A stretch of 64,000 bases of DNA. Origin: Lycium barbarum. Lineage: Eukaryota; Streptophyta; Magnoliopsida; Solanales; Solanaceae. This document shows positions 35,740 to 47,600 of this stretch, piece after piece. The notes under the pieces are model-generated. The model made no database searches and had not been told where the DNA came from. It was given only the letters and a program-made list of their open reading frames with translations. Within the stretch, counting starts at the first letter, position 1, and each line of letters begins with the position of its first letter. The translations under genes were made by a program, and so were the position numbers. The stretch is taken from the NCBI RefSeq assembly GCF_019175385.1, contig NC_083337.1, positions 165,181,713-165,245,712 of the forward strand, given 5' to 3'.

Positions 35740-36790
35740 CTGTTTGACCATGCGAATTTTTCACTTTTTTTAGAAAAATTATTTCACTTTATTTGAAAAT
35801 TAATTTGAAGTTGTATTTGAAATTTAGAAAATAACTAAAATCTTATTTTCACATTTTTCACTTTCAATATATTCAAATAACTAAATATTCTTTACAAAAA
35901 ACTATAATCAAACACAAATTCATCTTCAATTCCAACTCTAATAGTTGTAAAAAAATGATTTTTTTTTAAAAACAAGTTTTTGGTCAAACGCTGAAAAGTG
36001 AAAAAAGTGAAAAAAAATTCCGGAATAAAGTGCATAATTCTTATGGTCAAACGCCTACATAGGCCACGTTTGTCCATAGATACCAGAAAAAATTCATTTT
36101 TTTTTTGGAATTTTAGAGTTAGAGTTGGAGTTGTGTTTGACCATAATTTTTTAAATTGTAGTTTTTGGTGATATGTAGTTGTAAAAAAGTGAAAAAAATA
36201 TTTTTTTAAAAAAATAAGTTTTTTGAGTTTTTGGTATTCCGGAATACAACTTCAAGTTGTATTCGGAATTTTCATGGCCAAACGCCGATTCCGGAAAAAA
36301 GTGAAAAAAAATTCCGGAATAAAGTGAATAATTCTTATGGCCAAACGGGACGGTGCCGTTTGGCCATAAAAATTATTCACTTTTTTCGAGTTTTTTTTTT
36401 CGCTTTTTTCACTTTTGGGCGTTTGGCCATAAATATTTCGAATACAACTTGAAGTTGTATTTCGGAATATCAAAAACTCAAAAAACTTGTTTTTTTAAAA
36501 AAAATCACTTTTTCACTTTTTTATAACTACATTTTCACCAAAAACTACAATTTCAAAAATTATGGCCAAACACAACTCCAACTTCAAAAATTCCAAAAAA
36601 AAGTGAATTTGTTTTTGGTATTTATGGCCAAACGCCTACTATATTTCACTAAAAACTACAATTTCAAAAACTATGGCCAAACATAACTCTAACTCCAACT
36701 CCAAAATTCTAAAAAAAGTTAATTTTTTTTTGTATCTATAAATAAACAGGGCCTAAAATTTTAAATAAAGTAAAAAATATTTAGTTTTCA
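35740..36790. repeat. Foldback cluster with about 290-bp arms centred near 36350
   Basis: Sequence either side of the point CCAAACGGGACGGTGCCGTTTGG is inverted: left arm about 36060-36345 (GTTGGAGTTGTGTTTGACCA, TTCCGGAATA), right arm about 36355-36640 (TGGCCAAACACAACTCCAAC). Opposed ORFs on the two strands across the centre translate to near-identical peptides, which shows the symmetry. Further partial copies flank it at 35745-36060 and 36640-36760. No gene. Confidence 0.8.
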
Positions 36791-36954
36791 TGGACAAACG
36801 CCTACTAAGTATTATAATTCCATCGTGGCCCTCTATTAATTGTCTGTTTCTCAGCTTTGTCTGCATGTGAATTCTGTCAACCTTTAATGCATGGTTAATG
36901 CACTCCTCGTTTTTCAAAATCCCAACCATGTGCGTCGATTAATACTTTATTCAT

Positions 36955-37250
36955 TTAAAATTACCCCTGAACTTTAAAAAATAGTTTATTCATACTCTTG
37001 ATTATACTTTAGGGTCAATTATATCCTTACAGTTATACTATGGGGTCAATTATACCCTTATGTCTAACTGCTGCCACGTGGCATCATCCCAGCCCTTCAA
37101 AATTATTTACCCTCAAATAGTTTTTTACCCACTAAAATAACTCAACTCGACCCGATTTTTTTTTCCAGCAAAAATAATACGGATAATTTTTCTAGCAAAA
37201 TAAAATAAAAATAATTTCGTATTATTTTTCAAAGTTCAGGGGTAATTTTG
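36955..37250. mobile_element. Small inverted-repeat MITE
   Basis: AAAATTACCCCTGAACTTTA at the left and AAAGTTCAGGGGTAATTTT at the right, inverted. About 290 bp, no coding. Confidence 0.65.
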
Positions 37251-37439
37251 GCCCTTTTCCGTTCTATCTTATCTTTTACTCTGCTTAACAAAGATATCTA
37301 ACGATCTTCATCATAGCAATATTTGATTTTGTTAAAGGTTCATTTTATTAGCACTTTTTTTTTTGGTGGAATATTAGCACTTCATTATTATATTGAACTA
37401 GCAAAAGTATATTTAAAAAGATTATTGTAATGAACAAAT

Positions 37440-37545
37440 TATTTTACATAAGAATCTAGTAGCTCAGTTGATTGGCTACCTGAACTTTCACTTTATTTGT
37501 GAGAGTTCGAATCCCCACGTTGTAATCCCCTCCCCTATTTTTTTT
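37440..37545 (+). mobile_element. tRNA-like SINE fragment
   Basis: TAGCTCAGTTGATTGGCTAC resembles a pol III A box and GAGAGTTCGAATCCCCAC a B box, followed by a pyrimidine stretch. Anticodon and acceptor stems do not form, so it is a SINE head and not a tRNA gene. Confidence 0.45.
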
Positions 37546-38847
37546 ATTAAAAAAACTTGTTTTACTAAAACGAAAAATGTCTTAAAATAAGTTTGATTTG
37601 TCAATCAAATTACTTCAATTTTTACTTTTGCAGAATCAGTTGCACTACATATTTAAGCTAGCTTGAAGTATTATTTCTTTTCGAATTGCTATCTTCATTC
37701 CTTTTATTCGTCCTTGTTGTATTTACCTCTCATGTCTTTTGAATTTTATTGGATGTTCCTAAAAAGACTTTCTTTGATATATATATATATCAAATCTATG
37801 ACCAATTTTTTGAATGCTATCGGAAAAAGATTGACCTTTGTAACACATATTCAAAATCATGTTAAAAGTTAAAACATCACTTTACAAATTTAGGAGTTTG
37901 AGAAAATATAAATGAATTAAATTTAATATATTATCAGAGCGTACGTGAACAAGTGCTAATCCTTGCAGTAGAAGAGACTGTGTTAATCTTTTCGAATTCA
38001 ATAAGGTCCCTAAAGTCGGAGAGATACCAATTACATATTCAATGTTTGAGACTAGTTTCAGAGAAGCCCTTGACCTTCTCGTCCGTGTAATTTCTACTCC
38101 CTCCGTTTCCTTAATTTGGCACTTCGTTTAAGAAATCATTTATTAGGAGATTGTTTTATTAAACTCCCCATATTAATTACTCCCTCTGAGTAAAAAACTA
38201 TTTGTACACCCCTTAAGAAAATACTAACTCCTAAACTAAAATAAGTAATTTGACTAAACCGCTCTTAATTAAATATATATTGGAATTTGATCACAGAACA
38301 CTTCGTAAAGGTAAATTTGAAAAATAAGGTTAATGTTGTCTTGATTTGATAAGTGAACACTTTTTTTATTCAAGAAAATAAGGCTAAGTGGATACTTTTT
38401 TTACGAGTACTATACTTTAGAAGACGAAATTTGATTATAAGTACACTGTAAAGCTACTTAATGATAAGGAAGCGACCTAGGAAGCAAAGATTAGAAATTA
38501 CTCAATCTTATATAACTATTTTATTTGTGAAATTCATCGAGCAATTGGAATGAAAATAAAAAAAACCATTACCATTTCATAAAACAAATCTTATATTTTT
38601 GTTTTTATTTCCTCTTATTATTCACAATTTTAAAAGACAGGTAGCCGCAAAATTCGAACTCAAATACAGTTTCTCCCTTTCCTATATCACCTCCCCGCCA
38701 TTTCTTTTCCCCAAAAAAAAAAAAAAAAAAAACCACTTCTCATTTTATCATACCAAACTTTCTCTTTCTTACAATTTTTTGCTTCTTCAAAAATCAGACA
38801 GAATTTTCCAATTTATTTCAATTGATTATCCTTTTAATGAATGAAAA
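37546..38847. other. Upstream region of the ABCG gene
   Basis: AT-rich. CTCCCTCCGTTTCC at 38098 and a second CTCCCTCTGAG at 38183 are Stowaway-like ends without clear partners. A pyrimidine-rich stretch at 38670-38770 suits a 5' leader. No other gene. Confidence 0.45.
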
Positions 38848-41588
38848 ATGTGCAGATTAAAACAAGGGAACCCCAACAATGTATTCATACACATCTTTTT
38901 ATCCTTTGCAATTTTGCTTGTTATGGCGAATTTTGCTTATGGGCAGCAAACTACTAGCAATAATTCAATGGGGATGACACTAGTCAAGAGTGTTCTTGCT
39001 TCACGTATCAAAAATTTGTCCACCATTATGACCAAAAATTTGAAAGGCCAAATGGATTTTTGCATCGAAAATGTGTACGTCATTATATTTGTTCTCTCCT
39101 TACTTATAATTTATAAATTGGGGTTCAATGAACGTAACTTTTTGTACATGCATAACTTGCATAGGATCACGGTACATTAAATTCTCTGTTAATTATGCTT
39201 ATATGTAATAGAAAATTATGCCTCAAATCCAAATTAGTTGTGGTCGGCTATATAAATTCTCTCCGACGCCCTTTTCTTTTTGTCAATAATAAAAAAAATT
39301 CTTCTTTTTTAATCATAGTAGCAGAAATAATAATGGTGTGATGCATATGTAGTGCCATAAAGAGCAGATTCTTCTGCTCTTCTGTTATTAAATATACTCG
39401 AATGAGTAAGATATGGTGAAATTATCATATATTCTAGACTGAGAGGAGCAATAAGAAGTTACTCCCCCCGTCCCAATTTATGTGGCATCATTTGACTTGG
39501 CACGGAGTTTAAGAAAGAAAGGAAGACTTTTGAAATGTGTGGTCCAAAACAAGCCTTATATAAATGTGTGGCTGCAAATCATCTCGTAAAGTTAAATTAT
39601 TTCTAAATATAGAAATGTGACATTTTTTTTGGGACAGACCAAAAAGGAAATGGTACCACATAAATTGGGACAGAGGGAGTCGTTTTTAAAGATTCTGCAA
39701 ATAATCTTGTGGTATAGGGGAATGTAATTGGTTTTCTTCTCGTAAAATTTGTTTCATTTTTTGTGATTGTTTTGATGATTCAAATCTATGGAGGGTCACT
39801 ATTAGAAATAGAGGTTTTTCCCACCGACATTTAGTGGGAAATTTGTGCTACAAAACATGATTTTCCCACCTCATTGGGAAAACGCATGGTGGGAAACAAA
39901 TTCCCATTGAAACGCTGGGAAACTTCTTAATTTTTTCATGTGAAAACACTACTATTTAGGTTTTTCCCACCGACATTCAATGGGAAATAGCCACTGAACA
40001 TTTTTTGGAAATTCAGTGGAAAATAGAGATTTTTTGGTAGTGGGTAACCATTTGGTGTCAGTTGATAACTTTTGATTATGTTACAGAGACAAAGAGTGGG
40101 ATGCTGCTTTCAATTTCTCCGATAACTCAGGCTTTTTGGAAGGGTGTCTTAAACAGACAAAAGGTATGAGGTGCTGGATAAAATTCTCCGAAACACTCAC
40201 CTTGCCTTGTCGAGCTTGAAATTTGCTTGTGTAGTTCATAAGGGTCCATCTGGATTACCTTTAAAATCTTTCAGAATGATGTTACTATATAGGACTACAG
40301 TTTCTGATCAATTACTTAATACGTCTTTTTTCATTTTGGCTCGTTGGCTGAAATTAATTATGGGCGCTAGTCAAAATTTACAAAACCTATACACTGATTA
40401 TGTATGTTATATGTACATTCTGTGTATACAATATGTATATTATATGTATATTTGTACGTAATATGCTAAACCTATACATTTACTAGCTAATATTCTCTTG
40501 AGCAACCAAAAAGTTAATTATTCCTCCATAATAGGCCTTTTCTTTTTGGTAATTTGAATAATTGATTCACTTTTCTAGTGAGTAGTTATCAATTTCTGCG
40601 ATGCAATGGAGTTGTTAATGACATTTTGTTAAGCTCCCTTCTCATCTTTCAGTCTTTATATTCACAATGTGTTTGGTGGCCTGATAGGGGGTGTTCAGCA
40701 GCGCTTATGTACTGTAGCAGAAATAAAGTTCTACTCTACTAGTTTACTGGAAGTGGCGGATGAAAGTGGAGCAGCAAGAAGTTCTAATTACCTGAGACCG
40801 AACAAGAACTGTAATCTATCATCATGGATTTCTGGATGTGAGCCAGGTTGGGCTTGTAGTGCTGGAAATGACACGAAAATTGACTTTGAAAATGATAAGG
40901 AGATTCCATCTAGAACTCTAGATTGTCAATCTTGTTGTGAAGGCTTCTTCTGTCCTCATGGTCTCACCTGCATGATACGTAAGTATCTGGATTCTGGAAG
41001 TTAACAATGACTAACAAGCTTATGCAGTTACTGAAAACTTGTTTGTTATCTGGACTAGTTATTTATCTCAAATCAGTTGATCAGCAACCAAAATTTTGGA
41101 AAAGCTCAAAAAATTTGATTTTTTTTTTCTTGAGCTGCTTGGGTTCATTTGCTGTCTCTAAGGTCCAACAGCAAGCTATGATATTTGTTAGACCTTTCTG
41201 ATTATTCTTTTTCTTTTCCTTTTTATTCGTCTGTTTGTTTTGGTTTTCCAATTATTTAGCTCGAAGCAATTGATCATAGCAAACCACAACCTATAACTGC
41301 TTAAAAGATGAGCCAATATGTACACCTATTTAATTTTCATCTTGAGCTGCTTTATGCATTTATTTGCTCTAAAAATTAATCAAAAGCTGTGACATTTAGT
41401 ATAACTTTCTGATAATTCTTCTTTTTTTCCCCTCTTGTTGATTTGTCTTTTTTGGTTTTCCTTTTCTTCCCTCGAAGCCTGCCCGATGGGTGCTTATTGC
41501 CCTCTTTCAAAACTCAACACGACCACTGGTATATGTGATCCGTAAGTTTCATATTTCCTGCTGTAGTTGCTGTTGTTTTGTTATTATC

Positions 41589-41661
<73 letters not shown>

Positions 41662-44600
41662 TTTTTACCTACACAAACACACATTCACTTTCTTGTTCTG
41701 ATATTACCTGCCTGAAAATATGCAGCTACCGCTATCAACTTCCTCCTGGAGACGCCAATCATACTTGTGGTGGAGCAGATATGTGGGCTGATTTTATGAG
41801 TGCTACTGAACTTTTTTGTTCAGCAGGATTTTACTGTCCAACTGCTGTCCAGAAGATTCCTTGCAATAAAGGGTATTTATTTTTCTCCCCAAAAAGTAGC
41901 TCATGTATGCTTTCCCTTTTTCCTTTGCAAGTTTAGGCAGCGATGACATAATGTATTCTACAGCTAATTTATGCATTTTTCAGATATTACTGCAGAGCTG
42001 GTTCAACAGAACAAACAAGTAAGTCTCTCTCTTGAATAACAGTCAGTTTTATTTCAGTATTGAGTTGCTTTCTATATTGGTTGCTTATATTATATATGAA
42101 TGTCAGAAAATGAATCAAGTTTGATGTTTCTAGACACATAGTACTGGTGAAAATCACTTGTCAAATCTCTTCCCATTTGTTGTCTCAGTTCACTATATAT
42201 TTCTGAAATAAAGAAGAAAAAAAAGTAACAATATTGTTGGGGACTGTGCAGCTTGTTGAACCAATATTGTTGGGGAGATGACAACATGCCTAATTTGGAT
42301 CTGAGTATCCAAGTATTTATCTCAGATCCAAATTAGGCATGTTGTCATCTCAATGATTGTCTTTCCTTAATCTGATGTCTACCATATCAATAAGATCAAA
42401 TAAATTGAAGATATAATAATAATGGCTGGAAAGATCCAGGACATGTCAGGATGTGAAAATAATTGATCTACTTCGCACACTTCAACAACTTGCTTCGAAT
42501 TCTTTCTCCTAAGAGGGTGGTTTATTAGAGCTCCTTTAGCTGTCGTGAGGTTAGAATATCTTCTTGTTTTGAAGCATATATTATTTTAACTTCAAGACAA
42601 TACCACTTGTTTTTGCTGCTGCATTTCCAGTTGACAAAATGGATGTATATTAAGTAAGAATTTTTGCATGTGATATTTTGATAATTGAACATGCCAAATT
42701 AAAAAAAAAAATGTGTAACAGTTATGTATTCACACGCAGGCTGCTATAAATTTGCAACTTGTGAACGTCAGACTGCAAACCAAAATATCACTTATTATGG
42801 TATCATGTTGTTTGTAAGTGGTCATCTCATTCTTAAGTTATCAATGACTATCGATTTAATTGTTGTGCTTATGAAAATATTAGTTGGTTAGCGTTGCATG
42901 TCTATGCATGTTTTATTTGTTAGGCTTGAAGTGGGTGCATGTGGTTCATGCGAAACTGATAGAAAGAGAAACCACAAGGGGAGATTTATATCTTTCGGCT
43001 CACCAATTCATTTGAGACGAGGGAGGAGTGGGAACAGGATATTGTATCTTCCGTCTCAGGTTGACCATTTCCTTTTAGAAGAGGGAAAAGGGGAAGGGAA
43101 GATCAAGATAATCCATCTATCCATCTTTCGTTTCGCTTACCATTTCTCTTCATAAGCAGGAGGAAAGGGGAGAGATACAACTGGACATAATTTGATATCC
43201 TTCTATCCCAATGGTGGAGTATTGAAGCACTAAAACCACACAAACAACAAGGAAACACGTACCAAGATAATACATCTTGTAGTTGCTTCTCTTCAAATTT
43301 TCATCTTCGCAAGTTACAACTAGCAAGAGGCTTCTGATAAAATAGTTTTTTTTTTTTCTTCTTTGGAATTCTTTTCATTCAAGTAACTTCAATTATTGGG
43401 AATATTTCCCCATTGAGACATCTGAAGGAACTGTTAAAATAGAGGAAATAAAAGATAGTACTCCAATTGGACTGGTTGTTGACAATATACAAGAGACTCC
43501 TTCTATAAGAGTTTAGGCTACAAGAAATAAGAAAATTTGGAATACATGAATAATAAGTGAGGAAAATTACCTAGACTCTGATATTCCTAATCATAACATA
43601 ATTAGAACTTAGAAGAGACCAAGAAGACCAATGTTGTAACTATGATTATAATAAAATTAGAAGAGACCCAGAAGAGGTGGCGTCACCAATAGAGTTACAA
43701 GAAATAGAGAAGACCAATAAAATTATGAAAAGAAGGAAAAATATAGTCCAGATAGGCGACATAAGCTGTCTACCAAGTAACTACTTGCATTTTTATCAAG
43801 ATCCTAAAAGTTATGATGCTATCTTAAGCTAGACCAAAGAGACTGAGTGCTTCTATTGAATTGGTTATAGATTATATACAAGAGTACTCCTTATTTAGGA
43901 GTTTCGGCTACTAGAAGTATGGTAAGTTAGGCTAAATGAATTAGGGAAAGTTATCAAATAAGGAAAGTTACCTAAATACCGAGGTTTCTAACTATTACAT
44001 AATTTGAGTGAATATTCTATACTGTTACCTCAATATATTCTAATACCTTGACTTTCAACAGAATCAATGTTTGACCTTTTAGTTTCTTGGTGATTCATCA
44101 GAGGATTTGTCATCAACTATGGATACAGAATCTAGTACATATTTCATTATAATACTGACATTCAGACTACATCAACTGAGCCATGTGAATACAGAGTTGT
44201 TTGGGCCTGGTATTATGCAATGGATGTCTATTTGGGAGCTGTAATTTGGAGGTTTTGTGTTAATGGAACTTCAAAATGTTCTCTTAAGTAATTATCTAAC
44301 AGATTCTCCTTTTATCTGAAAAAAAAAAATGCTGTATCCTCAGATTTGCATACCTTTTCATTCTGTAGAGATATTGGATTTCTAATATATATGGTTTTCT
44401 GTTCAAGTATTTTTCCACAATCAAAGATACACATATTTGTTATTTATACAGACGTAAGATTCAGATTTTACATAAAAAAATTCTGAACAGGTTTTTTCAT
44501 TTTCAATAGGGTGCAATCATGCTTATACTTCTCATTATATACAACTGTTCTGACCAAGTTCTGAGCAGTAGAGAACGAAAACAAGCCAAGTCCAGAGAAG

Positions 44601-47600
44601 CCGGTGCAAGAAGTGCAAGGGAAAGTGCTCAGGCACAAAACAACTGGAAATCTAACCTTGCTAGCATGGGGTCTCAATTGTCGAAGACATTCTCCCGTAG
44701 AAAGTCAACAAGGCAGGACGTGCAGAAGGATAGTGATCAATTTAAACCTGGTAAAGATTCTGGCTTGCCCTTGCCCCCAGGTATGTCTCAGGCAAAAGCA
44801 AAGAAGCAACACAACCTCAAGAAGATGATCAATGCATCTGAAGAGAACCCTGATAGTGAAGCTTCCAACATTGAAACTGGGGATAAAAAGTTTAAAAAGG
44901 ACAAGGGTAAACAATTACATTCAAGGACTCAAATTTTTAGATATGCATATGGGCAAATCGAGAAAGAAAAAGCTCTGCAGGAGCAGAACAAAGATATGAC
45001 CTTTTCTGGAGTAGTCAACATGGCAAGTGAGTTTGAGATAAGGCCCAGGCCTCCTATTGAGATTCACTTTAAAGATTTGACACTAACTTTGAAGGGGAAA
45101 AACAAACATCTATTGAGGTGTGTAACTGGGACATTATCACCTGGCCGTGTTTCTGCTGTTATGGGCCCATCTGGTGCTGGAAAGACAACATTTCTATCTG
45201 CATTGACTGGAAAAGCTGCAGCAGGGTGTACTACAACTGGTTCCATTCTCATAAATGGAAAGTCTGACTCTATTCAGTCATACAAGAAAGTTATTGGCTT
45301 TGTTCCTCAAGATGATATAGTGCATGGAAATTTGACAGTGGAGGAGAATCTTTGGTTTAGTGCTCGGTGCAGGTATGCCACAATAGCTTTGTTACTATTC
45401 TACCTAAAGCTTAGTTATTGCTGACTCAATATCTTCCAAGTTGCCATATTTCCTGAACTTGAAGTAGTTGTCGATTTCAAGTCGAATAGTGAATCTTTGA
45501 CTTTTCCGAAAAAGTTTGATTTTGTTGTCCGCATGTTCTGAAAAATATGTTTGCAAGTTACCAAATTTCAATTCTGTCTTTTTGCATGTTCCTTCATACC
45601 ACGAGTCTTCTATTTCAGAGGTTATAGAGTCCAGTAATTTGGTGTTTCCAAAAAGTTATGCTTTCTTTGTCCTAATTATTGAATTGCTGCATGATATATA
45701 TGGTTATGTTAGAAGCAACTCTCAGATGCTTCTTAACTCCATGTTTTGCAATGGATTTTTTAAAGTACTCATTTTGAGGGTCTGAAATCTATGCACTTCA
45801 CGGTATTTGAAAAAAAATTAGGAAACAAAAGAACTAAGTGCCTGTTTTTATTATCTGGAAAAGAGTTAGTCTTGCTTCTTGTTTCTGTTTGTTGCAGTTA
45901 TATTTCTAGTTTGCCGCTACTTGCTTCACATTATTCTTATCTGCTCGTCAATGTCCAATCGTTCTTCCAGATTGGCTGCTGATTTGGCAAAACCAGAAAA
46001 GGTTTTAGTTGTTGAAAGAGTCATAGAGTCCCTGGGATTGCAACAGGTGAGAGATTCTCTTGTGGGGACAGTGGAGAAGCGAGGCATTTCTGGGGGTCAG
46101 AGAAAGCGAGTAAATGTTGGGCTCGAAATGGTTATAGAACCTTCTTTGTTAATTTTAGATGAACCAACTTCTGGTCTGGATAGCACTTCATCTCAGTTAT
46201 TGCTTAGAGCACTTCGTCGTGAAGCTCTTGAAGGAGTGAATATATGCATGGTGCTTCATCAACCAAGGTAATGTTTGCAATCATAGTTTCTTCTCTTTGG
46301 TCTTCCAATCAAAATGCTGATTGTACTATATATTGGAATGTCTTCCGATATAACAACCGAAATACTTGGTCTGGAAACCTGAAGCATGGTAGTGAAGAGG
46401 TTTCTAGCAGTAATAACAAAAGGAATTTTGCTCTCCGTTCCTATATTCTCAAACAACATTCTGACTTTGGGTCTCATCTTATAGTACTTCTTTATTAATT
46501 CTGTTTCGAGAGAGGCTAGAAGTAAGAGAATAACATATCTATAGCTAGATTTTCTCACAAAGTCATTTCTTAATTTCACATTCACATATAAAATACAACA
46601 ACAACATACCCAGTGTAATCCCACAAGTGGGGTCTGGGGAGGGTAGAGTGTACGCAGACCTTACCCCTACCTTGGAAGGTAGGGAGGCTGTTTCCGAAAG
46701 ACCCTCGGCTCAGGAGAAAGCATGACAAAAAAGTTAGACAGGGATTGAAGAAAATTAAGAAGCCATGGCAAAATAGTATAGATAAGCACTATGAAGAAAA
46801 GTAACAGTAAATGCAACAAACTAATATGATAATCGAAGTACCAGAGATAGCAAATAGTAACAAGGAATCGAAGGATAGGAAACTACAAAGGTAATACTAC
46901 GCCTACTAGTATAAAAAATCTTTGTCACTTTTTGTTTGTAGAAGTAATAGAATAAGTTATATTTTGCTAGATTTCGTAACAGATAGTTGTTTGTTAATTG
47001 CTGATCGCCATCCTTGATTTATTAGATTAATAGTCCTGCTCTGTATCTAATTATAAACGTGTTAGCCAAAGTTGTATTCTCCTCACACTAAATGACAGAA
47101 AATTTCTTGTTTCAGCTATACTTTGTTTAGGATGTTCGACGATTTTATACTTCTAGCTAAGGGTGGCCTTACAGCGTACCATGGACCAGTATCAAAAGTT
47201 GAAGAGTACTTTTCAGGACTTGGAATCAATGTCCCAGATCGTGTTAATCCTCCAGATCACTTCATTGATATTTTAGAGGGAATTTATAAACTTCCAACAA
47301 GTATAGGAGTAAGCTATAAAGATCTTCCTCTTAGATGGATGCTTCATAATGGTTATGCAGTACCACCAGACATGCTAGGTTCTTCGGGATCAGCAGCTTC
47401 CTCGGCTGGTGATAATTCAGCTCACGGAGGAAGTTCTGCAGCTATTGGTCCTGATCAATCTTTCGCAGGAGAGTTATGGTCGGATGTCAAATCCAATGTT
47501 GAACAGAAGAAGGACCATATACAGCATAGACTTTTGTCATCACATGACTTGTCGAACCGGAAAACACCTGGTGTCCTACTCCAATATAGGTATTTCCTTG

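Noticed and set aside
36231..36473. Two opposed 73-residue ORFs
   Set aside because: They are mirror translations of the foldback arms, not genes.
37440..37545. Possible tRNA gene
   Set aside because: A and B box-like words exist but no acceptor stem, anticodon arm or correct length.
41490..41936. 148-residue ORF with a poly-Ile run
   Set aside because: It reads an intron microsatellite between two ABCG exons; only the flanks are coding.
45516..45785. 89-residue ORF between ABCG exons
   Set aside because: It lies in intron 8; the exons on each side join without it and it has no transporter features.
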